In this document: one piece after another, positions 28,547 to 38,079 of the stretch
How the letters are laid out: every line of letters starts with the position of its first letter
Numbering within the stretch: position 1 is the first letter of the stretch
Source of the DNA: Streptomyces sp. A0958
Lineage (GTDB): Bacteria; Actinomycetota; Actinomycetes; Streptomycetales; Streptomycetaceae
NCBI RefSeq assembly: GCF_004795035.1
Contig: NZ_SSBK01000018.1
Coordinates: forward strand, 1-64,000
Length of the DNA stretch: 64,000 bases
Reading direction: 5' to 3'
Notes under the pieces: generated by a model
Database searches by the model: none
What the model saw: the letters and a program-made list of their open reading frames with translations, nothing else
Told to the model about the DNA's origin: nothing
Made by a program: the position numbers and the translations under genes

Positions 28547-29484
28547 AACGTCGACGCCCCCTGCGCGCACTGCGCCGCCGCGCGCGCCGCCGGACCGCCC
28601 GCGTCCGGTCGGTCCTGCTGCGCCGGTATTTCCTGCCCCGTCGCCAGGGCCGTGCCGCTGTGCTCCACTACGCCGCCGTGCTCGACGGGCAGACCGTCAA
28701 CCTGCACGCCCGGATGCCGCACTGGGCGCGGCCGGACGAGGACGCCCGGATCGAGCTGAAGCGCCGAGGACGCCGGCTCACCACGGACGCCAAGGTCTAC
28801 ACCGACCACGACGGTGGCGTCGCGATGGACGCCGCGATCCTGCTCGGACAGGACGTGACCGGCCTGCCGCTGACGCCCGGCCGCTGGAAGATCCGGCTGC
28901 GCCTGTCACGCGGGGCGCGCCGCCGTGCGCTGCCCCTGCTCCTCGTGGACCTTCCCGTTCCGTACGGCGGCCCGACCCGCCCCATGGAGGCGTCCGCCGC
29001 GACCGGCGACCGCTACCGGCTGGGCCGCAGTGTCACCGGGAGCGCCCAGGTCACGTTCAGCCGGCCCCAGCCGTCGGCGGAGGTCGTGCGGGTCCACGTG
29101 ACCCACAGCCAGGTCGACGTCACCTTCCGTGTGGTGGGCGGCGAGCCCCAGGCCCCGTCGGTCGAGTTCGTCGCCTCGGGGCGTCGCCTGGAGGCCGGCG
29201 TCGAGCGGTTCGACGGAGGGCTGTGGCAGGTGTCCGTGCCGCTGCACCTCATGGCGCCGCGCCGCGACCGCGCCGAGCAGTGGGACCTGGCGCTCAGCTC
29301 GGACAACCTGCGGACCATGCGCCTGGGCCGGCGTCTCCACGACGTCCGCAACCCCGGACGGGTCTTCGCCTACCGGCAGACCGCGGTCACGCCTGTGGGC
29401 CTGCACCCCATGCTCGTACTGCCCCGCTACACACCCGCGGGTAACTTCCGCATCCAGTGCAGCCCGATGACGGAAGCCGTGTAA
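28543..29484 (+). CDS. Hypothetical beta-rich protein in polysaccharide cluster
   Basis: The 313-residue product has an Arg-rich N-terminus (RRRPLRALRRRARRRTARVR), then apparently all-beta sequence with alternating hydrophobic residues in two repeats (about 45-150 and 165-270). No catalytic motif or export signal is recognised. Its start overlaps the Stealth gene stop and it lies 9 bases before the GT4-Stealth gene, so it belongs to the same operon. It could bind the growing polymer or help the transferases, comparable to accessory beta-sandwich domains in some teichoic acid enzymes. That is a guess. Confidence 0.6.
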   Translation: MKRRRPLRALRRRARRRTARVRSVLLRRYFLPRRQGRAAVLHYAAVLDGQTVNLHARMPHWARPDEDARIELKRRGRRLTTDAKVYTDHDGGVAMDAAILLGQDVTGLPLTPGRWKIRLRLSRGARRRALPLLLVDLPVPYGGPTRPMEASAATGDRYRLGRSVTGSAQVTFSRPQPSAEVVRVHVTHSQVDVTFRVVGGEPQAPSVEFVASGRRLEAGVERFDGGLWQVSVPLHLMAPRRDRAEQWDLALSSDNLRTMRLGRRLHDVRNPGRVFAYRQTAVTPVGLHPMLVLPRYTPAGNFRIQCSPMTEAV

Positions 29485-29493
29485 CCGCACCCA

Positions 29494-32367
29494 ATGAAGA
29501 TCACTTTTCTCCTGCTCACCGCGGATGCCGTAGGGGGCACCGAACGAGCAGTGTTCAACCAGGCCGCCGAACTCGTGGCCAACCACGACGTCCGAGTGAT
29601 GAGCATCCTCAAGACGCAGCCGCAACTGTTCTTCCCGATCGACCAGCGCATCCGTGTCGACTACCTGATCGACCGGACCGGTGCCACCCCCCTCCCCGTC
29701 CGCCCCACCGGTCTGGCCCCCGAGGCGTGGGCACAGGTCGCGGACCGGCCGAGCGCCCTGGTCGACCCCGCCTGGGAAGCGGCGTTCAACAGGCTGACCG
29801 ACCTGGAACTGGAGTACGCGCTCCAGCACACCGACACGGATCTGCTGATCACCACCACACCGGCGCTCATGGCCCTCGCGGTGCAGCTGGCACCCCCGCA
29901 CGTGATGACGCTCCACCAGGAGCACCGTGTCTCGGAACTCCGGGGCGCCAGCGCCGAACCGCTGCTGCGCTACGCCTCCCGCCTGGACGCGCTCGCCGTG
30001 CTCAGCAACCGCACGCGTGACTGGTTCGCCGAGACCCTCGGCCACAGCGCGCCGCGCATGGATGTCGTCCCCAACGCCCTGCCGCGCGGATTCAGGCCAC
30101 GCTCCACCCTGGAGACCCGGAGCGTCGTCATCGCGGGCCGTCTGGTCGGCGAGAAGCAGATCGACCACGCGATCACCATCTGGGACACCGTGGCGCGCAA
30201 GCACCCCACCTGGACGCTGCGCATCTTCGGTGACGGCCCGCTCGCCGGAACCCTGCGGCGACAGATCGACATGCTCGGCCTGCAGGACAGCGTCCAGCTC
30301 AACGGCAATTCCCCTCACCTGGCGGAGGAGTGGGCGAAGGCCAGCATCGCGCTCATGACCTCCCGCAACGAGGCGTTCCCGCTGGTGCTGACCGAGGCCC
30401 AGGCCGCCGGTGTGCCCGTGGTCTCCTACGACTGCCCCAACGGCCCGCGCGAAGTCGTCCTGGACGGGCAGACCGGCATCCTCGTGCCGGCCGGAGACAC
30501 CGATGCCGCCGCCCGGGCGCTCATCCGACTCATCGAGGACGCGCCGCTGCGCCACGGCATGGGGCACGCGGCCGCGGAATCGGTCGCCCGGCTCGCTCCG
30601 CCCGTGGTGACCGCCATGTGGGAGAACGTCTTCGCCGAGATGCACGCCGAGCGGGCGTCCGGGGCACGCGAGTCGCGCAAGGCGGAGCGGCAGGCGGTGC
30701 ACGCCCTGATGAGCGGCCAGGAGGGCATCCTCCGTCCGGCCGCCCCGGCCCCCGCGACCACCATCGACACCAAGGCGCAGCGGGCCCTGGAGGAGCGGAT
30801 GCTGCGTGCCGATCGCGCTCTCGTCCGCGACGGCGGACAGCTGTGCCGCCGCATGGGCGGCGAATCCCCGTGGGACGTGGTCCAGCACAATCTCGCCCTG
30901 GTCGCCACGGCCCTGGAGAACGCGCGCATCCCGTACTTCGTCACCCGGGACACCAACGTCCGGCACGCCGTCGCCGTCCACACCTCGAACCGGGAGGTCG
31001 TGCTCAAAGCGCTCACCGCGGCGCACGCGGACAGTGCGGTGTACGTGGCGCTGCTCAACGAACGCCAGAGCCCGACCGCCACGGTCCTCGCCGCTTTCGC
31101 CGAGCAGTACACCCAGACCCCCTGCTCGGCCGTGCGCGTCTACCAGAACGCCGTCACGCCCGCCCGGACCCTCCGTCTCGCCGGGGTCTACGGCTGCACC
31201 ATCAACTTCTGGGAGGAGGACCCGGAGGACCCGAGCATGATGGTCTCGCCGGTCCGCACCGTGGTGGGCGACAAGGTGTCCACCCAGACCATGAACGTGA
31301 CGGGGATCGTGCTGGGCGGGCGCACCTACCCCACCATCGAGCCGTACGCAGGCCCCGTCCACGGCGACGTCAACTTCCCCATCGACGCGGTGTACACCTG
31401 GGTCGACGGAGGCGACATCGCTTGGCTGGAGCGGAAGAACGCGGTGATGCACGCCCTCGGCATGCAGACCGAGGACTCCGCGAGCAGCGCCGCCCGCTTT
31501 CGCGACCGCGACGAACTGCGCTACTCGCTGCGCTCCATCGACATGTACGCCCCATGGATCCGCACCATCTATCTGGTCACCGACCAGCAGGTCCCGGAGT
31601 GGCTCGACCTGAACCATCCGCGGGTCCGTGTGGTCGACCACCGGGAGATCTTCGCCGACCCGTCGGTGCTGCCGACGTACAACTCGCACGCCATCGAAAG
31701 CCAGCTGCACCGCATCGACGGGCTGTCCGAGCACTTCCTGTACTTCAACGACGACGTGTTCATCGGCCGTGTGCTGCAGCCGAGCGTGTTCTTCCACAGC
31801 AACGGCGTCGCCAAGCACTTCATGTCCCCGACGACCGTGCCCATGGGCCCGACCACGACCGCCGACGAGTTCAACGTGAGCGCGGCCAAGAACAACCGCG
31901 AACTGATAGCCGGCTCCTTCGGCCAGGTACTCGCCCACTCGTTCCTGCACGCGCCGCACCCGCTGCGCCGCAGCGTCCTCGCGGACATCGAGCACTACTA
32001 CGAGCACGCTGTCGCCGGTACCGCCGCCAGCCGCTTCCGCAGCCACTCCGACCTCGCCATAGCCTCGTCGCTGCACCACTACTTCGGCTTCCACACGCAG
32101 CGGTCGGCACCGGGCAGTATCAACTGCGGCTTCGTCAACGTGGGGCTGAGCGAGCACCGGCAGCGGCTCTCCCGCCTTCAGCTAAATCGTCCGCACGACG
32201 TGTTCTGCCTGAACGACTACCACGACGGCGATGTCACCGAGGACGAGCAGGACGCCGTCCTGGCGGCGTTCCTGCCCTCGTACTTCCCGGTGGCCAGCCA
32301 GTTCGAGGCGGGCTCCCCGCGCAACCAGCGCTTCCACGCCGGGGGCCTGCCGGGGTGGCCACTGTGA
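29494..32367 (+). CDS. Bifunctional GT4 glycosyltransferase-Stealth phosphotransferase
   Basis: The 957-residue protein fuses two enzymes. Residues 1-390 form a GT-B fold: KITFLLLTADAVGGTERAV at the start, VVIAGRLVGEKQIDHAI, and NEAFPLVLTEAQAAGVPVVS, the nucleotide-sugar site of GT4 enzymes. A linker at 390-450 follows. The Stealth domain then begins, with IDAVYTWVDGGDIAWLE (about 629), DRDELRYSLRSIDMYAPWI (about 670), FNDDVFIG (about 750) and HPLRRSVLADIEHYYEH (about 825). The same chain may add a sugar and then a sugar-phosphate to one acceptor. Neighbouring genes support synthesis of a repeating phosphoglycan. Confidence 0.87.
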   Translation: MKITFLLLTADAVGGTERAVFNQAAELVANHDVRVMSILKTQPQLFFPIDQRIRVDYLIDRTGATPLPVRPTGLAPEAWAQVADRPSALVDPAWEAAFNRLTDLELEYALQHTDTDLLITTTPALMALAVQLAPPHVMTLHQEHRVSELRGASAEPLLRYASRLDALAVLSNRTRDWFAETLGHSAPRMDVVPNALPRGFRPRSTLETRSVVIAGRLVGEKQIDHAITIWDTVARKHPTWTLRIFGDGPLAGTLRRQIDMLGLQDSVQLNGNSPHLAEEWAKASIALMTSRNEAFPLVLTEAQAAGVPVVSYDCPNGPREVVLDGQTGILVPAGDTDAAARALIRLIEDAPLRHGMGHAAAESVARLAPPVVTAMWENVFAEMHAERASGARESRKAERQAVHALMSGQEGILRPAAPAPATTIDTKAQRALEERMLRADRALVRDGGQLCRRMGGESPWDVVQHNLALVATALENARIPYFVTRDTNVRHAVAVHTSNREVVLKALTAAHADSAVYVALLNERQSPTATVLAAFAEQYTQTPCSAVRVYQNAVTPARTLRLAGVYGCTINFWEEDPEDPSMMVSPVRTVVGDKVSTQTMNVTGIVLGGRTYPTIEPYAGPVHGDVNFPIDAVYTWVDGGDIAWLERKNAVMHALGMQTEDSASSAARFRDRDELRYSLRSIDMYAPWIRTIYLVTDQQVPEWLDLNHPRVRVVDHREIFADPSVLPTYNSHAIESQLHRIDGLSEHFLYFNDDVFIGRVLQPSVFFHSNGVAKHFMSPTTVPMGPTTTADEFNVSAAKNNRELIAGSFGQVLAHSFLHAPHPLRRSVLADIEHYYEHAVAGTAASRFRSHSDLAIASSLHHYFGFHTQRSAPGSINCGFVNVGLSEHRQRLSRLQLNRPHDVFCLNDYHDGDVTEDEQDAVLAAFLPSYFPVASQFEAGSPRNQRFHAGGLPGWPL

Positions 32368-32425
32368 GCGCGTCCCGCCCGGGCTCCCGTTCCTCAGCCG
32401 CGCCCGATCGGAGCGTCCACCGACC

Positions 32426-34429
32426 ATGACCCAGCCGGCCGAGGCGAACTCCACTTCGCTGTTCCAGGTGTTCGCGCACACCGACGACGACCTCTACTTC
32501 GCCAACCCCGACCTGTACCGGGTGCTGGCCGCCGGTCACCGTGTCACGAGCGTCTACCTCACGGCCGGTGAGGCCGACGGTCGCAATGCGGACACCCGTG
32601 ACCCCCTGCGGGATCAGGCCCCGGTCGACTATGCGGGGTACATGGAGGCGCGCCAGAACGGGCTGCGCGCCGCCTACGCCACCATGGTCCTCGGCAACAG
32701 AGAGGCCGCCTGGGGCCGGGAACCGGTCGAACTCGTGCCGGGCGTGGCCGCCGAGCGGTGCTACCTGGCGGACGCGCCGCACGTGCAGCTCTTCTTCCTG
32801 GGCCTGCGGATGGCGGATGCCGCACACGGTTTCCCGGCGGAGCAGCCGGCGGCCCGACTGACCGACCTCTGGGACGGACGGGCCGCCCGGCAGCCCACCC
32901 TCCTGGCCGCCGAGTCGGAGCTGCACCAGGCGCAGGCCCTCGCCCGTGAGGACGTCGTCGGCGCCCTCACGCAACTGCTCTCCTACGCGCAGCCCACGCT
33001 GCTGTGGACCATGGACCCGGACCCGCTGCACGAGTCGTACGACGAGAAGCGCGGCATCATTTCCAGCGACCACCCGGACCACACCGCCACCGCCCAGTTC
33101 GCCCGCGAGGCGCTCCGCCGGCACCTGCGCGCCGGAGGCCGTCCGCCGCTGACCGAGCACTTCACGGGCTACGGGAACAAGAACTGGCCGAACAACCTGA
33201 GCGAGCGCACCCACGCGCTGAAGAAGTCCCTGGTCGATGTGTACGCGGGGGCCGACGGCCACGCCTGTGCGCACCGCTACTGCGGCGACCTGCAACTCGG
33301 CGACGGATCCGACATCCGCCGGTACGGGTGGAGCACCCGCAGCCGCTATCCGCAGGGCACGCAGTGGCTGCACCGGCAGACGGACGGCCGGCTCGCCGCC
33401 TACGCGGTCCTGGGCGACCGGGCCGCCGTGTGGACGGAGACGGGAGCCGGCGCCGGACGCTTCGAGGGGCCGCTCCTGCTGCCCGGGGGCGACCTCATGC
33501 CGTGCCTCGCCGTAGCCCCCGACCGCACCGGTGGCGTCCACCTGGTCGGGCTGCGGCGCGTCCCGGGCACCGAGGGCCGGGTCGACGTCGAAGTGGTGCG
33601 CATGTGGCGCCAGGGACGCACCGGCTCCGTGCTGCCCTGGGAGTCCCTCGGCAACCCCGACGAGTCCACCGGTGACTGGCGGCGCTGCCGCGAGGCCGGG
33701 GTGCCCGCGGCGGTGGTGGACCCGGCCGGTCACCTTCACGTCTTCGTACGGAACTTCTCGGTGGGCGTCAGCATGCGACGCGAGACGCCGGAAGGGCTTG
33801 CCGGGTGGGAGGTGTTCGGCGGGCGCTGGGTGCAGGACTCCCTGACCACCGTGGCGCGCTCCACCGGCCGTATCGACATGTACGCCGCGAATCGCACCGG
33901 AGGGGTCCGGTGGCGGCAGGAGGCCGTGTACGGGCCGTTCAAACTGGAGGACCAGCTGGTGACCGGCGTGCCGGAGAGCTGGCGCCCGGCCTCCGGCCTG
34001 ACCCCCGTCCAGATCGGCCGCAACCGGATGGCGCTGTTCTACCGGGAGGAGGACACCGGCGCGGTGATGCGCCACCGGCAGCGCCCCAACGGAACGTGGG
34101 AGCAGCGGGTGGAGCGGCTCAGCGACGACGGAGGCACCGGGGCGGTCGCCGCCGCCCGGCTGCTCACCCCGGAGCACCACCTCGTGGTCCTCGCCCGCAG
34201 GGACGAACGGAGCAGGCCCGCGGTGACCGTGCTGTCGGCGGACGACCAGTCCACGGAGCGGCCCGAGTGGGAGCGCCACGAGATCCAGATGGTCGGCGCA
34301 CCGGCGATCGCCGCCGACGTGCACGGCCGGGCGGTCGTCGCGGTGCTCGGCACGGACGGCCGGCTGCACTGGGCGCGGCAGGAAGAAACGCGGCCGGGCG
34401 CAGGCTTCGGCCCCTGGCAGGCAGGCTGA
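32426..34429 (+). CDS. PIG-L deacetylase fused to a beta-propeller-like domain
   Basis: ATG 32426 gives 667 residues. Residues 1-290 are a PIG-L/LmbE-type zinc deacetylase: AHTDDDLYFANP (the AHPDDE-like motif, with Thr replacing Pro and Asp the final Glu) near 17, and SSDHPDHTA near 213. From about 300 to the end runs the same propeller family as the genes at 22.7 and 25.2 kb (compare HLHVFVRNFSVGVSMRRE and SLGNPDESTGDW). It would remove acetyl groups from an N-acetyl sugar while the propeller holds the glycan. No signal peptide is visible, so it may act on a cytoplasmic precursor. Confidence 0.82.
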   Translation: MTQPAEANSTSLFQVFAHTDDDLYFANPDLYRVLAAGHRVTSVYLTAGEADGRNADTRDPLRDQAPVDYAGYMEARQNGLRAAYATMVLGNREAAWGREPVELVPGVAAERCYLADAPHVQLFFLGLRMADAAHGFPAEQPAARLTDLWDGRAARQPTLLAAESELHQAQALAREDVVGALTQLLSYAQPTLLWTMDPDPLHESYDEKRGIISSDHPDHTATAQFAREALRRHLRAGGRPPLTEHFTGYGNKNWPNNLSERTHALKKSLVDVYAGADGHACAHRYCGDLQLGDGSDIRRYGWSTRSRYPQGTQWLHRQTDGRLAAYAVLGDRAAVWTETGAGAGRFEGPLLLPGGDLMPCLAVAPDRTGGVHLVGLRRVPGTEGRVDVEVVRMWRQGRTGSVLPWESLGNPDESTGDWRRCREAGVPAAVVDPAGHLHVFVRNFSVGVSMRRETPEGLAGWEVFGGRWVQDSLTTVARSTGRIDMYAANRTGGVRWRQEAVYGPFKLEDQLVTGVPESWRPASGLTPVQIGRNRMALFYREEDTGAVMRHRQRPNGTWEQRVERLSDDGGTGAVAAARLLTPEHHLVVLARRDERSRPAVTVLSADDQSTERPEWERHEIQMVGAPAIAADVHGRAVVAVLGTDGRLHWARQEETRPGAGFGPWQAG

Positions 34430-34472
34430 CCCCCGCCCCGGGGCCACGTGACAACGGAGACGAGAAGAAGAC

Positions 34473-35861
34473 ATGAGAAAGATCTGCGTCATCGGCAACT
34501 CGGTGGCCGCCTCACGCACCGAGGGGGAGTCGCCGCTCGCGGGCTGGGGCCAGTATCTGAAAGAGTTCCTGGGACCCGACTGCGACGTACGCAACTACGC
34601 GCGCGACGGCATGACGCTGCGGGCCTACTACACGGAGCGGTTGGCGGCGCTGCTCACGCTCGTCGACCACGGGGACCTCGTACTCATTGCCTTCGGCAAT
34701 GTCGAGCAGCGCATCAACCAGCCCAACCTCTACCACAGCCCGCGCGAGTTCAAGGAGTATCTGCGGCTGTACATCGAGGCGATCCGGGCCGAGGGCGCCG
34801 TGCCCGTCCTCCTGACGCCGACGGCCCGGTGCGTCTTCGACATCTCCGGCACTCCGGTTGAGGCACACGACGGATACCCCCGGCTGGCTCTGGAGGCCGC
34901 CGCGGAACTCGGCTGCCCGGTCATCGACATGATGGCTTCCACCACCCAGCTCCTTGCCGAGCTGGGCCCCACGAGGGCCCGAGGGCTCTTCCGGTGGCTC
35001 GATCCGGGGGAGCACCCGGCGCACCCGCAGGGCATCGTGGACGCCACTCACTTCAACCATGCCGGGGCCCGCGAAGCGGCGCGGTTGGTGGCGAGCGGCC
35101 TGGCCGGCGTCCCCGGGCTGCCGCCCGGGCTGGTGGACGTCCAGCGGCTGGTGCCTGGGCAGCTCCCGCCGGTGCAGACCGAGTTCACCGTGCAGCAGCC
35201 GCAGCTCGCGCTGACCGCGCAGCCCGAGGTCGCCGCCGCTCCGGCCTTCACCTCGCCGGCCCCCGGCGCCCTGGTCGGTGTCGGCCGCAAGCTCACGGGG
35301 ACGGCGCCCAAGGGGGCCGAGTACCTGCTTTTCTTCGAGGAGGGGGACTACCTCGGCGGGACCCGCACCGCCGAGGACGGGACATGGCAGTGGCGGCGCG
35401 CCGTGCAGTGGCCGGCAGGCCGGCACAAGGTGACCGCGGTCGCCCTCGCCGGCAACGCGGTCTCCACGGCGGCGGAGACGGAGTTCGAGGTTATCGACCG
35501 GTTGGCGGCGCCCGAGACCATCGGGCCGCGCAAGGGAGCGTGGAGCGGTCCCCGCCCCCGGTTCTCGGGCACGGCAGGACGTGGCGTCGAGAAGGTCGTG
35601 GTGCTGGAGCAGGGCCGGCTGGTAGCCGAGGCCCCGGTGGGGGAGGACGGCAGTTGGCGGGTCACGCACGCCCACGACTGGCGACCGGGCACCTACGCCG
35701 TCGAGTTCGTGGCGGTGTTCAGCGCGATTCACTCGCCCCCGGCGCGTTTGGAGCTGAAGGTGCACGGCGTTCCCGAGGACAGCTGGCTGCATACGTCGAT
35801 GTCCTCGCGTCTGCCCTGCGGCCCGGACTGCGAGCACTACCCGGCCCTGCCCTCCTGGTGA
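34473..35861 (+). CDS. SGNH/GDSL-type hydrolase with C-terminal Ig-like domains
   Basis: The 462-residue product starts RKICVIGNSVAASR, where GNS supplies the nucleophile serine of an SGNH hydrolase. FGNVEQR gives the Asn block, and DATHFNHAG near 190 gives the catalytic Asp/His. Beta-rich Ig-like repeats follow from about 260 (GRKLTGTAPKGAEYLLFFEE, RPRFSGTAGRGVEKVVVLEQ). Such enzymes often remove O-acetyl groups from glycans. It follows the PIG-L gene by 43 bases and probably ends the operon. The lack of an export signal is odd for a wall esterase. Confidence 0.78.
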   Translation: MRKICVIGNSVAASRTEGESPLAGWGQYLKEFLGPDCDVRNYARDGMTLRAYYTERLAALLTLVDHGDLVLIAFGNVEQRINQPNLYHSPREFKEYLRLYIEAIRAEGAVPVLLTPTARCVFDISGTPVEAHDGYPRLALEAAAELGCPVIDMMASTTQLLAELGPTRARGLFRWLDPGEHPAHPQGIVDATHFNHAGAREAARLVASGLAGVPGLPPGLVDVQRLVPGQLPPVQTEFTVQQPQLALTAQPEVAAAPAFTSPAPGALVGVGRKLTGTAPKGAEYLLFFEEGDYLGGTRTAEDGTWQWRRAVQWPAGRHKVTAVALAGNAVSTAAETEFEVIDRLAAPETIGPRKGAWSGPRPRFSGTAGRGVEKVVVLEQGRLVAEAPVGEDGSWRVTHAHDWRPGTYAVEFVAVFSAIHSPPARLELKVHGVPEDSWLHTSMSSRLPCGPDCEHYPALPSW

Positions 35862-35949
35862 CGCGGGGCGCACGCCGAAGGGGCGGGGGCCCCGCGCGAC
35901 CGTCCTGAGCCGGTCCCGCGGCACCCCCGCCCCACTACGGCGCTGCGCG

Positions 35950-38079
35950 TTACGCCGGAACGCTCGCCACGCCCCGCTCCAGGAACTTCTTCCCGTTCAC
36001 CCGCTCGGAGACGCCCTCGCGGTCCAGGTACGGCGTGATGCCGCCCAGGTGGAAGGGCCAGCCCGCACCGGTGATCAGGCAGAGGTCGATGTCCTGGGCC
36101 TCGGCGACGACGCCCTCGTCCAGCATCAGGCCGATCTCCTGCGCCACCGCGTCCAGGACGCGGTCGCGGACCTGCTCCTCGGTCAGGACCGAGTCGCCCT
36201 GCTTGAGGAGGGCGGCGACCTCCGGGTCCAGCTCCGGCTTGCCGGAGTCGTAGACGTAGAAGCCGCGCTTGCCGGCCTTGACCACGGCGGCCAGGTTCTC
36301 GGAGACGGTGAAGCGCTCCGGGAAGGCGCGGTTCAGGGTCTCGGAGACGTGCAGGCCGATCGCCGGGCCGACCAGCTCCAGGAGCACCAGCGGGGACATC
36401 GGCAGGCCGAGCGGCTCGATGGCCTTCTCCGCGACCTCGACCGGGGTGCCCTCGTCGATGACGTTCTGGATCTCGCCCATGAAGCGGGTGAGGATGCGGT
36501 TGACGACGAACGCCGGGGCGTCCTTCACCAGCACCGCGGTCTTCTTCAGCTTGCGGGCGACACCGAAGGCCGTGGCCAGCGAGGCGTCGTCGGTCTGCTC
36601 GCCGCGCACGATCTCCAGGAGCGGGAGGATCGCGACCGGGTTGAAGAAGTGGAAGCCGACGACCCGCTCCGGGTTCTTCAGCTTCGAGGCCATCTCGGTC
36701 ACCGAGAGGGAGGAGGTGTTGGTGGCGAGGATCGCGTGCGCCGGGGCGACCGCCTCGACCTCCGCGAACACCTGCTGCTTGACGCCGATCTCCTCGAAGA
36801 CGGCCTCGATGATGAAGTCGGCGTCGGAGAAGCCCTCCGCCTTGTCCAGCACACCGGAGACCAGGGCCTTGAGGCGGTTGGCCTTGTCCTGGTTGATGCG
36901 GCCCTTGCCGAGCAGCTTCTCGATCTCGGCGTGGACGTAGCCGACACCCTTGTCGACGCGCTCCTGGTCGATGTCGGTCAGGACGACCGGCACCTCCAGG
37001 CGGCGCAGGAACAGCAGGGCGAGCTGGCTGGCCATCAGGCCGGCGCCCACCACACCGACCTTGGTGACCGGGCGGGCCAGGTTCTTGTCCGGGGCACCGG
37101 CCGGGCGCTTGGCGCGCTTCTGGACCAGATTGAACGAATAGATACCGGAGCGCAGCTCGCCGCCCATGATCAGGTCCGCCAGGGCCTGGTCCTCGCGGTC
37201 GAAGCCGGCGCCCAGGTCGCCGTCCTTGGCCGCGGCGATGATCTCCAGCGCGCGGTACGCGGCCGGGGCGGCGCCGTGCACCTTGGAGTCCGCGATGGCC
37301 TTGCCGCGGGCGACGGCCTGGTCCCAGGCCTCGCCGCGGTCGACCTCGGGGCGCTCCACCGTGACCGTGCCGTTGAGCACGTCCGCGGTCCACACCAGCG
37401 ACCGCTCCAGGAAGTCCGCGCCCTCGAAGATCGCGTCGGCGATGCCGAGCTCGAAGACCTGCTTGCCCTTGAGCTGGCGGTTCTGGTTCAGCGAGTTCTC
37501 GATGATCACCGAGACCGCGCGGTCGGCGCCGATCAGGTTCGGGAGCAGCACGCAGCCGCCCCAGCCGGGGACCAGGCCGAGGAAGACCTCGGGCAGCGAG
37601 AACGCGGGCAGCGCCTTGGAGACGGTGCGGTACGAGCAGTGCAGCCCGACCTCGACACCGCCGCCCATCGCCGCGCCGTTGTAGTACGCGAACGTGGGGA
37701 CGGCGAGCGAGGAGAGCCGGCGGAAGACGTCGTGGCCGCCCTTGCCGATGGCCAGCGCGTCCTTGTGCTCCTTGAGCAGCTCGACGCCCTTGAGGTCGGC
37801 GCCGACCGCGAAGATGAACGGCTTGCCGGTGATGCCGACGCCGGTGATCGCGCCCTCGGCGGCCTCCTTCTCGACCTGGTCGATCGCGGCGTTCAGGTTG
37901 GCCAGCGACTGCGGCCCGAAGGTGGTCGGCTTGGTGTGGTCCAGGCCGTTGTCCAGCGTGATGAGGGCGAAGCGCCCGGCACCGGCCGGCAGGTCCAGGT
38001 GGCGTACGTGCGCCTGGGTGACGACCTCGCCGGGGAACAGCTCGGCCGCACCCTTCAGAAGCTCGGTGGTGGTGCTCAC
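35950..38079 (-). CDS. fadB: Fatty acid oxidation multifunctional enzyme, alpha subunit (FadB/FadJ-like)
   Basis: A GTG start with GGAGGCGA upstream overlaps the fadA stop (GTGA). The 709 residues hold an enoyl-CoA hydratase domain at about 15-200 (GVGITGKPFIFAVGADLKGV, AMGGGVEVGLHC). A 3-hydroxyacyl-CoA dehydrogenase region follows, with Rossmann motif VGVVGAGLMASQLALLF near 330, NPERVVGFHFFNPVAILPLL and a C-terminal helical domain. It carries out hydration and NAD-dependent oxidation of enoyl-CoA in beta-oxidation. With the thiolase it forms the classic FadBA complex. Confidence 0.93.
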   Translation of the reverse strand: MSTTTELLKGAAELFPGEVVTQAHVRHLDLPAGAGRFALITLDNGLDHTKPTTFGPQSLANLNAAIDQVEKEAAEGAITGVGITGKPFIFAVGADLKGVELLKEHKDALAIGKGGHDVFRRLSSLAVPTFAYYNGAAMGGGVEVGLHCSYRTVSKALPAFSLPEVFLGLVPGWGGCVLLPNLIGADRAVSVIIENSLNQNRQLKGKQVFELGIADAIFEGADFLERSLVWTADVLNGTVTVERPEVDRGEAWDQAVARGKAIADSKVHGAAPAAYRALEIIAAAKDGDLGAGFDREDQALADLIMGGELRSGIYSFNLVQKRAKRPAGAPDKNLARPVTKVGVVGAGLMASQLALLFLRRLEVPVVLTDIDQERVDKGVGYVHAEIEKLLGKGRINQDKANRLKALVSGVLDKAEGFSDADFIIEAVFEEIGVKQQVFAEVEAVAPAHAILATNTSSLSVTEMASKLKNPERVVGFHFFNPVAILPLLEIVRGEQTDDASLATAFGVARKLKKTAVLVKDAPAFVVNRILTRFMGEIQNVIDEGTPVEVAEKAIEPLGLPMSPLVLLELVGPAIGLHVSETLNRAFPERFTVSENLAAVVKAGKRGFYVYDSGKPELDPEVAALLKQGDSVLTEEQVRDRVLDAVAQEIGLMLDEGVVAEAQDIDLCLITGAGWPFHLGGITPYLDREGVSERVNGKKFLERGVASVPA

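Noticed and set aside
28906-32157. A 1083-residue antisense frame across the Stealth operon
   Set aside because: Shadow of the GT4-Stealth gene and its upstream neighbour; low-complexity sequence without motifs.
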